This document shows, piece after piece, positions 1-7,676 of a stretch of 64,000 nt of DNA. This DNA is from Clostridiales bacterium (lineage in GTDB: Bacteria > Bacillota > Sulfobacillia > RBS10-35). A program made the translations under genes and the position numbers. The notes below the pieces were generated by a model, which saw only the letters and a program-made list of their open reading frames with translations, searched no databases and was not told where the DNA came from. Each line of letters opens with the position of its first letter. Position 1 is the first letter of the stretch. Location of the stretch: assembly GCA_018729555.1 (NCBI GenBank), contig JAHHQG010000024.1:1-64000 (forward strand). Reading direction: 5' to 3'.

Positions 1-12
1 CTCCCCGCTTTT

Positions 13-32
13 CCCCGGACTGAAGTCCGGGG
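13..32. repeat. 8-bp perfect hairpin near window edge
   Basis: CCCCGGAC and GTCCGGGG form a perfect 8-bp stem around a TGAA loop. It lies downstream of the two - strand membrane-protein genes, but on that strand the stem is followed by A residues, not a T-tract, so it is not a convincing intrinsic terminator. Positions 33-145 show no further recognisable feature. Confidence 0.5.
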
Positions 33-145
33 CTTGCGCGGGGGAATTTATGTCAGAAGAAGGACGGTATTCCGAAAGACGGAGCCCGGTTGGATGGTCT
101 TCAGTTCTTTTCGCTTTGTCACGGCCATCTCATCCTATTCCGGCG

Positions 146-502
146 TCAACTTTGCGGTGTTCCGGGAGGAGCTTCATCCCGGACGCGGAACCGGATACCT
201 CCCACCCATCCCGCGACGACGTTATATAGCCAGGCCATCAGGGTTGCCAGAAGGGAAAGGATGAACCCGTTGACGATACCCAAGAAGAGGAAGAGAATAG
301 CCCCGGCCCCTGGGGTTAGGCGGGTCGCGGGCCCCCAGCCCATCCCATAGCCCATACCCGGGGGAATGGAGCTGGAGAAGGAGGAAAAGGCGGGATTCAG
401 CAAAAGGGCCGCGAGCAAGCCGATGGCGCCATGGAAAAGGACGAAGAGAAGCACCGTGACCCGAAAGACCGATGCGGGCCGGATGGAGCGGAGCTCTATC
501 AC
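146..502 (-). CDS. small membrane protein, DUF3566-like
   Basis: A protein of 118 residues with a GTG start. Two hydrophobic segments (about residues 14-36 and 66-92) flank a glycine/proline-rich stretch, so a two-pass membrane protein is likely. The opening IELRSIRPASVFR and the closing NVVAGWVGGIRFRV resemble small DUF3566-type membrane proteins; this match is from memory of the pattern. GGAGG lies about 10 nt before the start, and a 6-bp hairpin (500-519) includes the GTG. The next - strand gene (600-960) is a relative. The function is unknown. Confidence 0.6.
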   Translation of the reverse strand: MIELRSIRPASVFRVTVLLFVLFHGAIGLLAALLLNPAFSSFSSSIPPGMGYGMGWGPATRLTPGAGAILFLFLGIVNGFILSLLATLMAWLYNVVAGWVGGIRFRVRDEAPPGTPQS

Positions 503-599
503 GGATACCCACCTCCGTGGACGGAAGTTCTACTTTAAGGGACACCTCCCTTCCCAGGTTAGGACGTTTAACGAAAAAAGGTGCCTAAGGTCCTTAAGG

Positions 600-960
600 T
601 TACGGCATGGCCTGTCCCGCTTGGGAGGCGTCGGCCCGAACCGGGGTTTCTTCCGCCGAGCGGTGGTGAATGCCGCCGAAAAGGTAGGCCATAAGGTTGT
701 AGAACCAGGTGAGGACCACCGAAAAGAGGGCGGCCAACATGCCGTAGACGACTCCCACACCCAGCATCACGTAAGGGGTCATGGCGATGGCGTGGCGGAC
801 CTGTTCAGCCGCCTCCGCCGGGAAGTCCTGTTCCATTGTTGTTTCCCAGCTGGCGACGATGGCGGGGAAGAGCTGGGAGGCGCCTTTGGCGAGAAAAAGG
901 CCTAGGCCATAATCGAAAGACCGACATGGCGCTGATGGAGCGGATCTCCTTCACCGGCAT
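600..960 (-). pseudogene. frameshifted paralogue of the small membrane protein
   Basis: On the - strand an ATG at 960, preceded by AAGGAGGCG, opens MPVKEIRSISAMSVFR, matching the start of the neighbouring membrane protein. That frame is lost near 899-918; the matching continuation lies in another frame, runs through GLFLAKGASQLF, and ends with a hydrophobic segment and WFYNLMAYLFGGI, like the paralogue's tail. The span from 960 to the stop at 600 is 361 nt, so at least one indel is needed. A shorter intact frame could start at ATG 836 (78 residues). Either a decaying gene or a sequencing error in a real one. Confidence 0.6.
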
Positions 961-1041
961 CGCCTCCTTGCGACAGCTTTCGCCGCGCCGCTGACGGTTC
1001 CCCCCGGGAAGAGGGAAGGGATGGCTTCCGGCGAAAACCTC

Positions 1042-1070
1042 TTGCAGGTACATGGCGCTCCTCTTATACT
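1042..1070 (+). promoter_or_regulatory. sigma-A-type promoter of fapR-plsX-fab
   Basis: TTGCAG (1042-1047), a 17-nt spacer and TATACT (1065-1070) make a good housekeeping promoter. The predicted transcription start is about 1076-1077, directly at the fapR ATG (1078). Confidence 0.7.
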
Positions 1071-1077
1071 GCATGCT

Positions 1078-1668
1078 ATGGTTGACTCTTATCACCAGCT
1101 GCCAAAAACCCCTCGGCGCCGGTCCCGCCAAGCCAGGCAGAAGGTGCTCCTGGAGACGGTGGAGAAAGAACCCCTCCTCACCGATGAGGAACTGGCCCGT
1201 CGCCTGGATGTGAGCGTGGCCACCATCCGGCTGGACCGCCTGGCCCTGGGGATTCCCGACGTCAGGGAGCGGACCCGTCGCCTGGCGGCAGGAGTCCTGG
1301 ATAAGATCCGCACCCTCCATCCCAAAGAAGTGGTGGGCGAAATCGTGGACATGGAGATGGGGAGCCATGCCCTTTCCCTCCTGGAGGTGAGCCCCGCCAT
1401 GGCCTTTTTGCGCTCGGGCCATGTGCGGGGCCAATACCTTTATGCCCAGGCGGAATCCTTGGCCCTGGCGGTGGTGGACGAGGAGCAGGCGGTGGCTTCC
1501 GTGGTGAACGTGAAGTTTAAAGGAGCGGTGCGGGTAGGGGAAAAGGTGGTGGCCCAGGCCCGGGTCCTCCGCCAGCCCCGGCCCGGGGAATGGGTGGTCC
1601 TGGTGGAGTCCAAGAGCGGGGGCCGGCCGGTCTTTCGCGGCAAGTTTCTCATTCGGGAAGGGGAGTAA
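1078..1668 (+). CDS. fapR: transcriptional repressor of fatty-acid and phospholipid synthesis, FapR
   Basis: A protein of 196 residues. The N-terminal helix-turn-helix (about 20-60, with LTDEELARRLDVSVATIRLD) is the FapR DNA-binding domain, and the C-terminal half (about 85-195) is a hot-dog-fold domain that binds malonyl-CoA in the family. FapR represses lipid-synthesis genes until malonyl-CoA releases it, and here it heads plsX-fabH-fabD-fabG-acpP-fabF, the expected regulon. The ATG at 1078 has no Shine-Dalgarno and sits at the predicted transcription start, so translation is probably leaderless. A Bacillus-like operator is not obvious. Confidence 0.93.
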   Translation: MVDSYHQLPKTPRRRSRQARQKVLLETVEKEPLLTDEELARRLDVSVATIRLDRLALGIPDVRERTRRLAAGVLDKIRTLHPKEVVGEIVDMEMGSHALSLLEVSPAMAFLRSGHVRGQYLYAQAESLALAVVDEEQAVASVVNVKFKGAVRVGEKVVAQARVLRQPRPGEWVVLVESKSGGRPVFRGKFLIREGE

Positions 1669-1670
1669 CA

Positions 1671-2720
1671 GTGGCCACGGTACTGGCGCTGGATGGTATG
1701 GGGGGCGATTTCGGGCCTAAGGAGGCGGTCCGGGGGGCGGTCCAGGCCCTCAGGGAGCGGCCGGATCTGGAGATCATCCTGGTGGGCCGAAAGGAAGCCC
1801 TGGAACCCTGGCTGGAGGGGGTGGAGCCTTCCCTACGCTCCCGGATCGAGGTGGAGGTGGCGCCGGAAGTCATCGCCCCGGAAGAGCCTCCGGCCCAGGC
1901 CTTTCACCGTAAGAAGCAGTCGTCCCTGGCGGTAGGCCTGCGGTTGGTCCACGAGGGAAAAGCGAAGGCCTTTGTATCCGCCGGGAGCACGGGAGCCCTT
2001 ATGGCCGGAGCCCTTTTGACCTTCGGGCGGATCCCCGGCGTTCACCGGCCGGCCCTCGTCCAGGTGATGCCCGCCCGGCAGGGAAAGGGCGTGGTGTTTC
2101 TGGACATGGGGGCTCACCTGGGGGCTTCGGCGGAAGACCTCATCCAGTGGGCCCTCATGGGCCACCTGTACGCCGAAAAGGTCCTAGGGGTGGTGCGGCC
2201 GCGGGTGGCCCTTTTGAACGTGGGGGTCGAGCCGGAAAAGGGGACGGAAGAGGTGCGCCGGGCCTACCGATTCCTGAGCTCCTGGGGGGCCATCCGCTTC
2301 GTCGGGAACGTGGAAGGCCGGGAGATCCTCTCGGGCGAGGTGGACGTGGTGGTAGCCGACGGTTTTGTGGGAAACGCCGTCCTTAAAGCCATGGAAGGGG
2401 CCACCCGGGATCTCCTCTTGAGCCTTAAAGAGGAGCTGAAGAGTTCCCTTCGCACCCGGATGGGGGCTCTTTTGGCCAAACCCGCCTTCGATCGGCTCCG
2501 CCGCCGCTTCGATGCCCAGGCCATCGGGGGGGCACCCCTTTTGGGGGTGGCGGGGATCTGCGTCAAATGCCACGGCAATTCCACGGCCAAGGCCTTTGCC
2601 GCCGGGCTGGGGGTGGCCCTGGGCGCGGTGGAGCAGGATCTTTTGGGGGCCATCGGGAAGGGCCTGGCGGAGCTGCAAAAGGCCAGGGAAAAGGAGGCCA
2701 GCGGCCATGGAGCAAGGTAA
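1671..2720 (+). CDS. plsX: phosphate acyltransferase PlsX
   Basis: A protein of 349 residues that makes acyl-phosphate from acyl-ACP for the PlsY route to phosphatidic acid. The opening LALDGMGGDFGP is the PlsX signature, and SAGSTGALMAGALL (about residues 100-115) and the VVADGFVGNAVLK stretch are typical. The GTG start at 1671 follows AAGGGGAG and lies 2 nt after the fapR stop. The gene overlaps fabH by 14 nt, consistent with one transcript. The length is normal for the family. Confidence 0.95.
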   Translation: MATVLALDGMGGDFGPKEAVRGAVQALRERPDLEIILVGRKEALEPWLEGVEPSLRSRIEVEVAPEVIAPEEPPAQAFHRKKQSSLAVGLRLVHEGKAKAFVSAGSTGALMAGALLTFGRIPGVHRPALVQVMPARQGKGVVFLDMGAHLGASAEDLIQWALMGHLYAEKVLGVVRPRVALLNVGVEPEKGTEEVRRAYRFLSSWGAIRFVGNVEGREILSGEVDVVVADGFVGNAVLKAMEGATRDLLLSLKEELKSSLRTRMGALLAKPAFDRLRRRFDAQAIGGAPLLGVAGICVKCHGNSTAKAFAAGLGVALGAVEQDLLGAIGKGLAELQKAREKEASGHGAR

Positions 2721-3717
2721 GGCAAAACCCTGGGGGGTGAGGATCCGGGCGGTGGGCATGGCCGTTCCGGAGAAGGTGGTCACCAACCACGACCTGGAGA
2801 AGATCCTCGATACCAGCGATGAGTGGATCCGCACCCGGACGGGGATCCGGGAACGGCGGATCGTGGACAGGGACGTGGCCAGCAGCGACCTGGCGGAGCG
2901 GGCGGCCAGGGAAGCCTTGGGCAAGGCGGGCTGGGAGCCCCAAGACCTGGACCTCATCGTGGTGGCGTCCGCCACCCCTGATCACATCTTTCCCAGCACC
3001 GCCGCGGTCTTGCAGGCGAAGCTGGGGGTCGCGGGAAGCGGCGCCTTCGATGTGTCGGCTGCCTGCAGCGGGTTTGTCTATGCCCTTTCCACGGCGGCTG
3101 CTCAGGTGAAGATGGGAGTGGCCCGGAGGGCCCTGGTGGTGGGGGCGGAAACCCTCTCCAAGATCGTGGACTGGACCGATCGCTCGACGGCGGTGCTGAT
3201 GGGCGACGGCGCCGGGGCCGTCCTCTTGGAACCCACGGAAGAAGGCTCGGATGAAGGGATCTTGAGCGTCTACCTGGGGGCCGACGGCCGGGGGGGCGAC
3301 CTCTTGATCCAGCCGGCGGGAGGCTCCCGCTATCCCGCCTCGGAGGAGACGGTCCGGCAGGGGCTCCACTACCTCAAGATGAACGGCCGGGAAGTCTTCA
3401 AGTTTGCCGTGCAGATCATGGGGGATGCGGCGGAGGAAGCCCTCAAGCGGGCCGGGCTCACCAGCGAGGACGTGGACCTCTACGTCCCGCACCAGGCCAA
3501 CCAGCGCATCATCGATGCGTCGGCGCGGCGCTTCGGCCTCCCGGCGGAGAAGGTGTGGCTCAACATCGACCGCTACGGCAACACCTCGGCTGCCTCCATC
3601 CCCATAGCCCTGGCGGAGGCGGAGGCCCAGGGACGCCTGAAGAAAGGGGATATCGTCCTCCTGGTGGCCTTTGGGGGCGGCCTGACATGGGGTGCGGCGG
3701 TGGTGAGGTGGTCGTGA
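2707..3717 (+). CDS. fabH: 3-oxoacyl-ACP synthase III, FabH
   Basis: A protein of 336 residues that condenses acyl-CoA with malonyl-ACP to start fatty-acid synthesis. The catalytic triad is visible: Cys in FDVSAACSGFVYAL (about residue 122), His in PHQANQRI and Asn in YGNTSAAS. DTSDEWIRTRTGIRERR near residue 40 is diagnostic. The ATG lies inside the end of plsX, and the stop overlaps the GTG of fabD by 4 nt, suggesting translational coupling. Confidence 0.95.
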   Translation: MEQGKAKPWGVRIRAVGMAVPEKVVTNHDLEKILDTSDEWIRTRTGIRERRIVDRDVASSDLAERAAREALGKAGWEPQDLDLIVVASATPDHIFPSTAAVLQAKLGVAGSGAFDVSAACSGFVYALSTAAAQVKMGVARRALVVGAETLSKIVDWTDRSTAVLMGDGAGAVLLEPTEEGSDEGILSVYLGADGRGGDLLIQPAGGSRYPASEETVRQGLHYLKMNGREVFKFAVQIMGDAAEEALKRAGLTSEDVDLYVPHQANQRIIDASARRFGLPAEKVWLNIDRYGNTSAASIPIALAEAEAQGRLKKGDIVLLVAFGGGLTWGAAVVRWS

Positions 3718-4652
3718 AGCTGGCGGCGCTTTTCTCCGGTCAAGGAGCCCAGAAGGTGGGCATGGGGAAGGATGCCTACGAGGCCTTCCCCGAGGCCCGG
3801 GAGATCTTTCAGCGGGCCGATGAGGCGCTGGGGTTTTCCCTCTCCAGCCTCATCTTCGAGGGGCCCGAGGAAAAGCTTCGCTGGACGGAATACACCCAGC
3901 CGGCCCTTTTGACGGTGGGCATGGCCCTCTACGCCATCTCGGCGGCGCGGGGGTTTCGCCCCCAGGTGGCGGCCGGCCTCAGCCTGGGGGAGTACACCGC
4001 AGCCGTGGCGGCGGGGGTCCTCTCCTTGGAAGACGGGGTGAGGCTGGTGCAAAAGCGGGGCCGCTACATGCAGGAGGCGGTCCCCGAGGGGAAAGGAGCC
4101 ATGGCGGCCATCATGGGGCTTTCCGATGAGGAAGTGGAAGAAGGCCTCCAAGAGGTGAAGGAAGGGCTGGTGGTAGCGGCCAACTACAACTGCCCGGGGC
4201 AGGTGGTCATCTCGGGCGAAAGGGAGGCGGTGGAGCGGGCCGTGGAGATCCTCAAGGCCCGGGGAGCCCGGCGGAGCACCCTCTTGCCCGTGAGCGCCCC
4301 CTTCCACTCTCCCCTCATGGCCCCCGCCGCCCAGCGGCTGAAGGCGGACCTCATGGCCCTTTCCTTCCGGGATGCCGCCTTCCCCATCGTCTCCAACGTG
4401 GATGGCCAGCCCCGGCAAAAGGGGGAGGCCATCCGGGAGGCCCTTTTGCGACAGGTGGAGGCGCCCGTCCGGTGGAGCCAGGGCCTTTGGACCATGGAGG
4501 CCATGGGGGTGGAGGGCTATGTGGAGTTCGGCCCCGGGGGGGCGCTGGTGGGCTTTGTGAAGCGCACCCTTTCGGGAAGGCCAGCCCTGGCGGCGGAGAC
4601 GGGGGAAAAGGCGGCCGCGTGGGAGGCTTGGGCAAGGGAGGTTTTTTCGTGA
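3714..4652 (+). CDS. fabD: malonyl-CoA:ACP transacylase, FabD
   Basis: A protein of 312 residues that loads malonyl groups onto acyl carrier protein. The opening LAALFSGQGAQKVGMG and the nucleophile motif GLSLGEYTA (Ser about residue 91) identify the family, and the catalytic His is in APFHSPLM. The GTG at 3714 overlaps the fabH stop, and the gene's own stop overlaps the fabG GTG. An upstream in-frame GTG at 3708 is possible but less consistent with homologues. Confidence 0.94.
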   Translation: MKLAALFSGQGAQKVGMGKDAYEAFPEAREIFQRADEALGFSLSSLIFEGPEEKLRWTEYTQPALLTVGMALYAISAARGFRPQVAAGLSLGEYTAAVAAGVLSLEDGVRLVQKRGRYMQEAVPEGKGAMAAIMGLSDEEVEEGLQEVKEGLVVAANYNCPGQVVISGEREAVERAVEILKARGARRSTLLPVSAPFHSPLMAPAAQRLKADLMALSFRDAAFPIVSNVDGQPRQKGEAIREALLRQVEAPVRWSQGLWTMEAMGVEGYVEFGPGGALVGFVKRTLSGRPALAAETGEKAAAWEAWAREVFS

Positions 4653-5404
4653 AGGACCTTTTAGACCGGGTGGCGGTGGTGACGGGAGGGTCCCGGGGCC
4701 TTGGGAGGGCCATGGCCCTTCGGCTGGCGGCGAAAGGAGCCAAAGTGGCCATCACCTACCGGGATCGGGAAGACGAGGCCCGGAAGGTGAAAGAGGCCAT
4801 CGAGACGGCGGGGGGAGAAGCCCTCCTCCTCAAGGGGGATGTGGCCGAAGGCGATACGGCCCGCCAATGGGTGGACCAGGTGCTGGAGGCCTTTGGCCGC
4901 CTGGATATCTGGGTGAATAACGCCGGCATCCGGAGGGACCAGCTCCTTTTGCGGATGAAGCGGGAAGACTGGGAGGAGGTCCTGCGCATCAACCTCACGG
5001 GGGTGTTCCTCGGGTGCCAGGCGGCCCTTCGCCCCATGGTGCGCCAGCGCTTTGGCCGCATCATCAACATCAGCTCCGTCGCGGGCCTGGTGGGAAACGA
5101 GGGCCAAGGGAACTACAGCGCCGCCAAGGCGGGGGTGGTGGGCCTCACCCGTTCCCTGGCCAAAGAGGTGGCCTCCCGGGGCATCACCGTCAACGCCGTG
5201 GCCCCCGGCTTCATCGAGACGGATATGACGGCGACCCTGCCTTCTTCCGTCCGCGAGGCGGCGGAAAAAGCCATCCCCGCGGGCCGCTTCGGAACCCCGG
5301 AAGAAGTGGCGGAGGCGGTGGCTTTCCTGGCGTCGCCCCTTTCGGGGTACATCACGGGGCATGTGCTGGTGGTGGACGGAGGTCTCTCCGGGGCCTCATT
5401 CTGA
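4649..5404 (+). CDS. fabG: 3-oxoacyl-ACP reductase, FabG
   Basis: A protein of 251 residues, an NADPH-dependent short-chain dehydrogenase reducing beta-ketoacyl-ACP. It shows the Rossmann TGGSRGLGRAMA motif near residue 13, NNAGI, catalytic Ser in INISSVAG, Tyr and Lys in YSAAKAG, and the family tail SGYITGHVLVVDGGL. The GTG start overlaps the fabD stop and follows GGGAGG. The length is standard. Confidence 0.95.
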   Translation: MKDLLDRVAVVTGGSRGLGRAMALRLAAKGAKVAITYRDREDEARKVKEAIETAGGEALLLKGDVAEGDTARQWVDQVLEAFGRLDIWVNNAGIRRDQLLLRMKREDWEEVLRINLTGVFLGCQAALRPMVRQRFGRIINISSVAGLVGNEGQGNYSAAKAGVVGLTRSLAKEVASRGITVNAVAPGFIETDMTATLPSSVREAAEKAIPAGRFGTPEEVAEAVAFLASPLSGYITGHVLVVDGGLSGASF

Positions 5405-5425
5405 TGCAGGAAGGGAGGTGTGCCA

Positions 5426-5662
5426 GTGGCCGACGAAACCTTTGAGCGGGTGAAAGCCATCATTGTGGAGCAGCTGAACGTGGACGAAAGCCAGGTCCAC
5501 GAAGGGGCCTCTTTCATCGATGATCTGGGGGCCGATTCCCTGGACATCGTGGAGCTCATCATGAGCCTGGAGGATGAATTCGAACTGGAGATCCCCGACG
5601 AGGATGCCGAAAAGATCGTCACCGTCGGGGATGCCGTCCGGTACATCAAGGAGCATGCCTGA
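5426..5662 (+). CDS. acpP: acyl carrier protein
   Basis: A very acidic protein of 78 residues that carries acyl chains on 4'-phosphopantetheine. The attachment serine is in [12 protein letters not shown] (about residue 38). GGAGG at 5414-5418 sits 7 nt before GTG 5426; an earlier GTG at 5420 is too close to it, so 5426 is preferred. A strong GC hairpin with four Ts follows at 5667-5692. Confidence 0.96.
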   Translation: MADETFERVKAIIVEQLNVDESQVHEGASFIDDLGADSLDIVELIMSLEDEFELEIPDEDAEKIVTVGDAVRYIKEHA

Positions 5663-5666
5663 AGGC

Positions 5667-5692
5667 GGGGCCCCCCCAAGGGGCCCCCTTTT
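5667..5692 (+). terminator. hairpin with short T-run after acpP (attenuator)
   Basis: GGGGCCCC (5667-5674) pairs with GGGGCCCC (5680-5687) around CCCAA and is followed by C and TTTT. The T-run is short and fabF starts 20 nt later, so partial termination or mRNA 3'-end protection is more likely than a full stop. Confidence 0.55.
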
Positions 5693-5711
5693 GGGGCTAG
5701 GAGGGTTTTTC

Positions 5712-6959
5712 GTGCGCGAGCGGGAACCTGTGGTGGTGACGGGCCTGGGGGTGGTGAGCCCCCTGGGGACCGGGGTGGATCGGCTCTGGGAAAACCTTCT
5801 GGCGGGCCGTTCGGGGGTGGGTCCCATCACCCGGTTTGATACCCGGGACTTTGAAGTCCGGATCGGCGCGGAGGTGAAGGACTTCAACCCCCAGGACTGG
5901 ATGGACCGCAAGGAGGTGCGGCGCCGGGACCGCTTCACCCAGTTCTTTACCGCCGCCACCCAGATGGCCCTTCAGGATGCGGGCCTGGAGTCCAAGGAGC
6001 TGGATCCCGCCCGGGTGGGGCTGGCGGTGGGGACGGGCATCGGGGGGATGGAAACCCTCTACGAGCAGATCCTGGTCCTCCTCGAAAAGGGGCCCCAGCG
6101 GGTGAGCCCCTTCCTGGTGCCCATGATGATCGCCAATATGGCGGCAGGGCAGGTGGCCATCGATTTCGGCTTTACCGGGCCCAACGCCACCTACGTCACG
6201 GCCTGCGCCTCCTCGGCCCATGCCGTGGGGGAGGGCATGCGGATGATCCAGCTGGGGCTGGCCGATGTGGTCATCGCGGGCGGGTCGGAAGCCGCCTTTG
6301 TGCCCATCACCATCGCCGGGTTTACCAGCATGAAGGCGCTGTCCACCCGGAACGACGAGCCCGAGAAGGCCTCCCGCCCCTTCGATGCCCAGCGGGACGG
6401 GTTTGTCCTGGGGGAAGGGGCGGCCGTCCTGATCCTGGAGCGCCTTTCCTTCGCCAAGGCCCGGGGAGCCCGGATCCGGGCGGAGCTGGCGGGCTACGGC
6501 ATGACGGCCGACGCCTACCACATCACCCAGCCGGCGCCCCGGGGTGCCGGAGGGGCGGCGGCCATGCGCCTCGCCATGGCCGATGCGGGCCTGGGCCCGA
6601 GGGACATCCAGTACATCAACGCCCACGCTACTTCCACCCCTGTGGGGGACGTGGCGGAGACCCAGGCCATCCACGATGTCTTCGGGGATCATGCCCGGGA
6701 GCTCATGGTGAGCTCCACCAAATCCATGACGGGCCATCTTTTGGGAGCGGCGGGAGCTTTGGAAGCGGCCATCACCGTCCTCACCCTGGAGCATCAGGTG
6801 GTGCCGCCCACCATCAACTACGAAGTGCCCGATCCTGAGTGCGACCTGGATTATGTGCCCAACCGGGCGAGGCCGGCCCAGGTGGAGGCGGCCCTCACCA
6901 ACTCCTTCGGGTTCGGGGGGCAAAACGCCTGCCTTGTCTTCAAGCGGTGGCGGGGGTAA
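5712..6959 (+). CDS. fabF: 3-oxoacyl-ACP synthase II, FabF
   Basis: A protein of 415 residues that elongates acyl-ACP with malonyl-ACP. The start has VVVTGLGVVSPLG; the active-site Cys is in VTACASSAHAVGEG (about residue 163) and the two His are in NAHATSTPVGD and GHLLGAAGALE. The tail NSFGFGGQNACLVF is typical. The GTG at 5712 follows AGGAGGG at 5699-5705, downstream of the post-acpP hairpin. Confidence 0.96.
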   Translation: MREREPVVVTGLGVVSPLGTGVDRLWENLLAGRSGVGPITRFDTRDFEVRIGAEVKDFNPQDWMDRKEVRRRDRFTQFFTAATQMALQDAGLESKELDPARVGLAVGTGIGGMETLYEQILVLLEKGPQRVSPFLVPMMIANMAAGQVAIDFGFTGPNATYVTACASSAHAVGEGMRMIQLGLADVVIAGGSEAAFVPITIAGFTSMKALSTRNDEPEKASRPFDAQRDGFVLGEGAAVLILERLSFAKARGARIRAELAGYGMTADAYHITQPAPRGAGGAAAMRLAMADAGLGPRDIQYINAHATSTPVGDVAETQAIHDVFGDHARELMVSSTKSMTGHLLGAAGALEAAITVLTLEHQVVPPTINYEVPDPECDLDYVPNRARPAQVEAALTNSFGFGGQNACLVFKRWRG

Positions 6960-6962
6960 GCC

Positions 6963-7676
6963 GTGGAAGAGGAAGCCTTTCGGGAAGGGCTCCGGGCCCT
7001 TTTGGGGGTGGAGCCGGGGGATCTTGGGCTCTACCGGCAGGCCTTCACCCATGCGTCCTTTGCCCTGGAAGAAGGCCTTCCGGTGGAGACCCATTCCTAC
7101 GAGCGGCTGGAATTCTTGGGCGATGCCGTCCTCCAGCTGGCCGTCAGCCAGTGGGTGTATGAGCGCCATCCCCAGGCCCGGGAAGGGGAGCTGACCCGCC
7201 TGCGGGCGGCGGCGGTGCGGGAAGAGACCTTGGCGGCTCTGGGCCGGGACCTGGCCCTGGAGCGCTGGGCCCGCCTGGGGAAGACGGAGATTCAAGGGGA
7301 CGAGCCCCGCCCCAAACTCTTGACCGACCTTCTGGAGGCCCTTCTGGGGGCCCTTTATCTGGACCAGGGATGGACCAAGGCGAGGGATTTCGTCTTTGGT
7401 CTCCTGGATCGCCATCCCCCGCGCTTGAGAGAAGAGGACAATCCCCGGGGGGAGCTGCAGGAACGGCTGCAGCGCATGGGGAAGACGGATATCCAGTACG
7501 TGGTGGTGGGGGAAGAAGGGCCGCCCCACCGGCCCCTTTTCACCGTGGAGCTGCGGGTGGAAGGGGAGCTTTTGGCGGTGGGGAAGGGGCCTTCCAAGCA
7601 GGCGGCCGCCCGGGAAGCGGCAGCGAAAGCGCTATCCCAGCTGACGGAGGAACAGCGTGCGCCTGAGACGCCTTGA
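6963..7676 (+). CDS. rnc: ribonuclease III
   Basis: A protein of 237 residues that cleaves double-stranded RNA in rRNA and mRNA processing. The RNase III signature ERLEFLGDAVLQLAVS lies near residue 42, with a second acidic metal site in LLTDLLEALLGALYLD, and a C-terminal double-stranded RNA-binding domain (about 155-230, with GKGPSKQAAAREAAAKAL). The GTG start lies 3 nt after fabF. The gene overlaps smc by 20 nt, the usual rnc-smc arrangement. Confidence 0.95.
   Translation: MEEEAFREGLRALLGVEPGDLGLYRQAFTHASFALEEGLPVETHSYERLEFLGDAVLQLAVSQWVYERHPQAREGELTRLRAAAVREETLAALGRDLALERWARLGKTEIQGDEPRPKLLTDLLEALLGALYLDQGWTKARDFVFGLLDRHPPRLREEDNPRGELQERLQRMGKTDIQYVVVGEEGPPHRPLFTVELRVEGELLAVGKGPSKQAAAREAAAKALSQLTEEQRAPETP

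Noticed and set aside
13-32. Hairpin as a terminator for the - strand genes
   Set aside because: After the stem the - strand has AAAAG and not a run of Ts.
540-599. T-run at 574-579 (- strand) as a terminator of the frameshifted gene
   Set aside because: The bases before the six Ts form no stem longer than about 3 bp.
1590-1670. Upstream ATG start for plsX inside fapR
   Set aside because: It would add 27 residues before the conserved VLALDGMGGDF start, and GTG 1671 has a proper ribosome-binding site.
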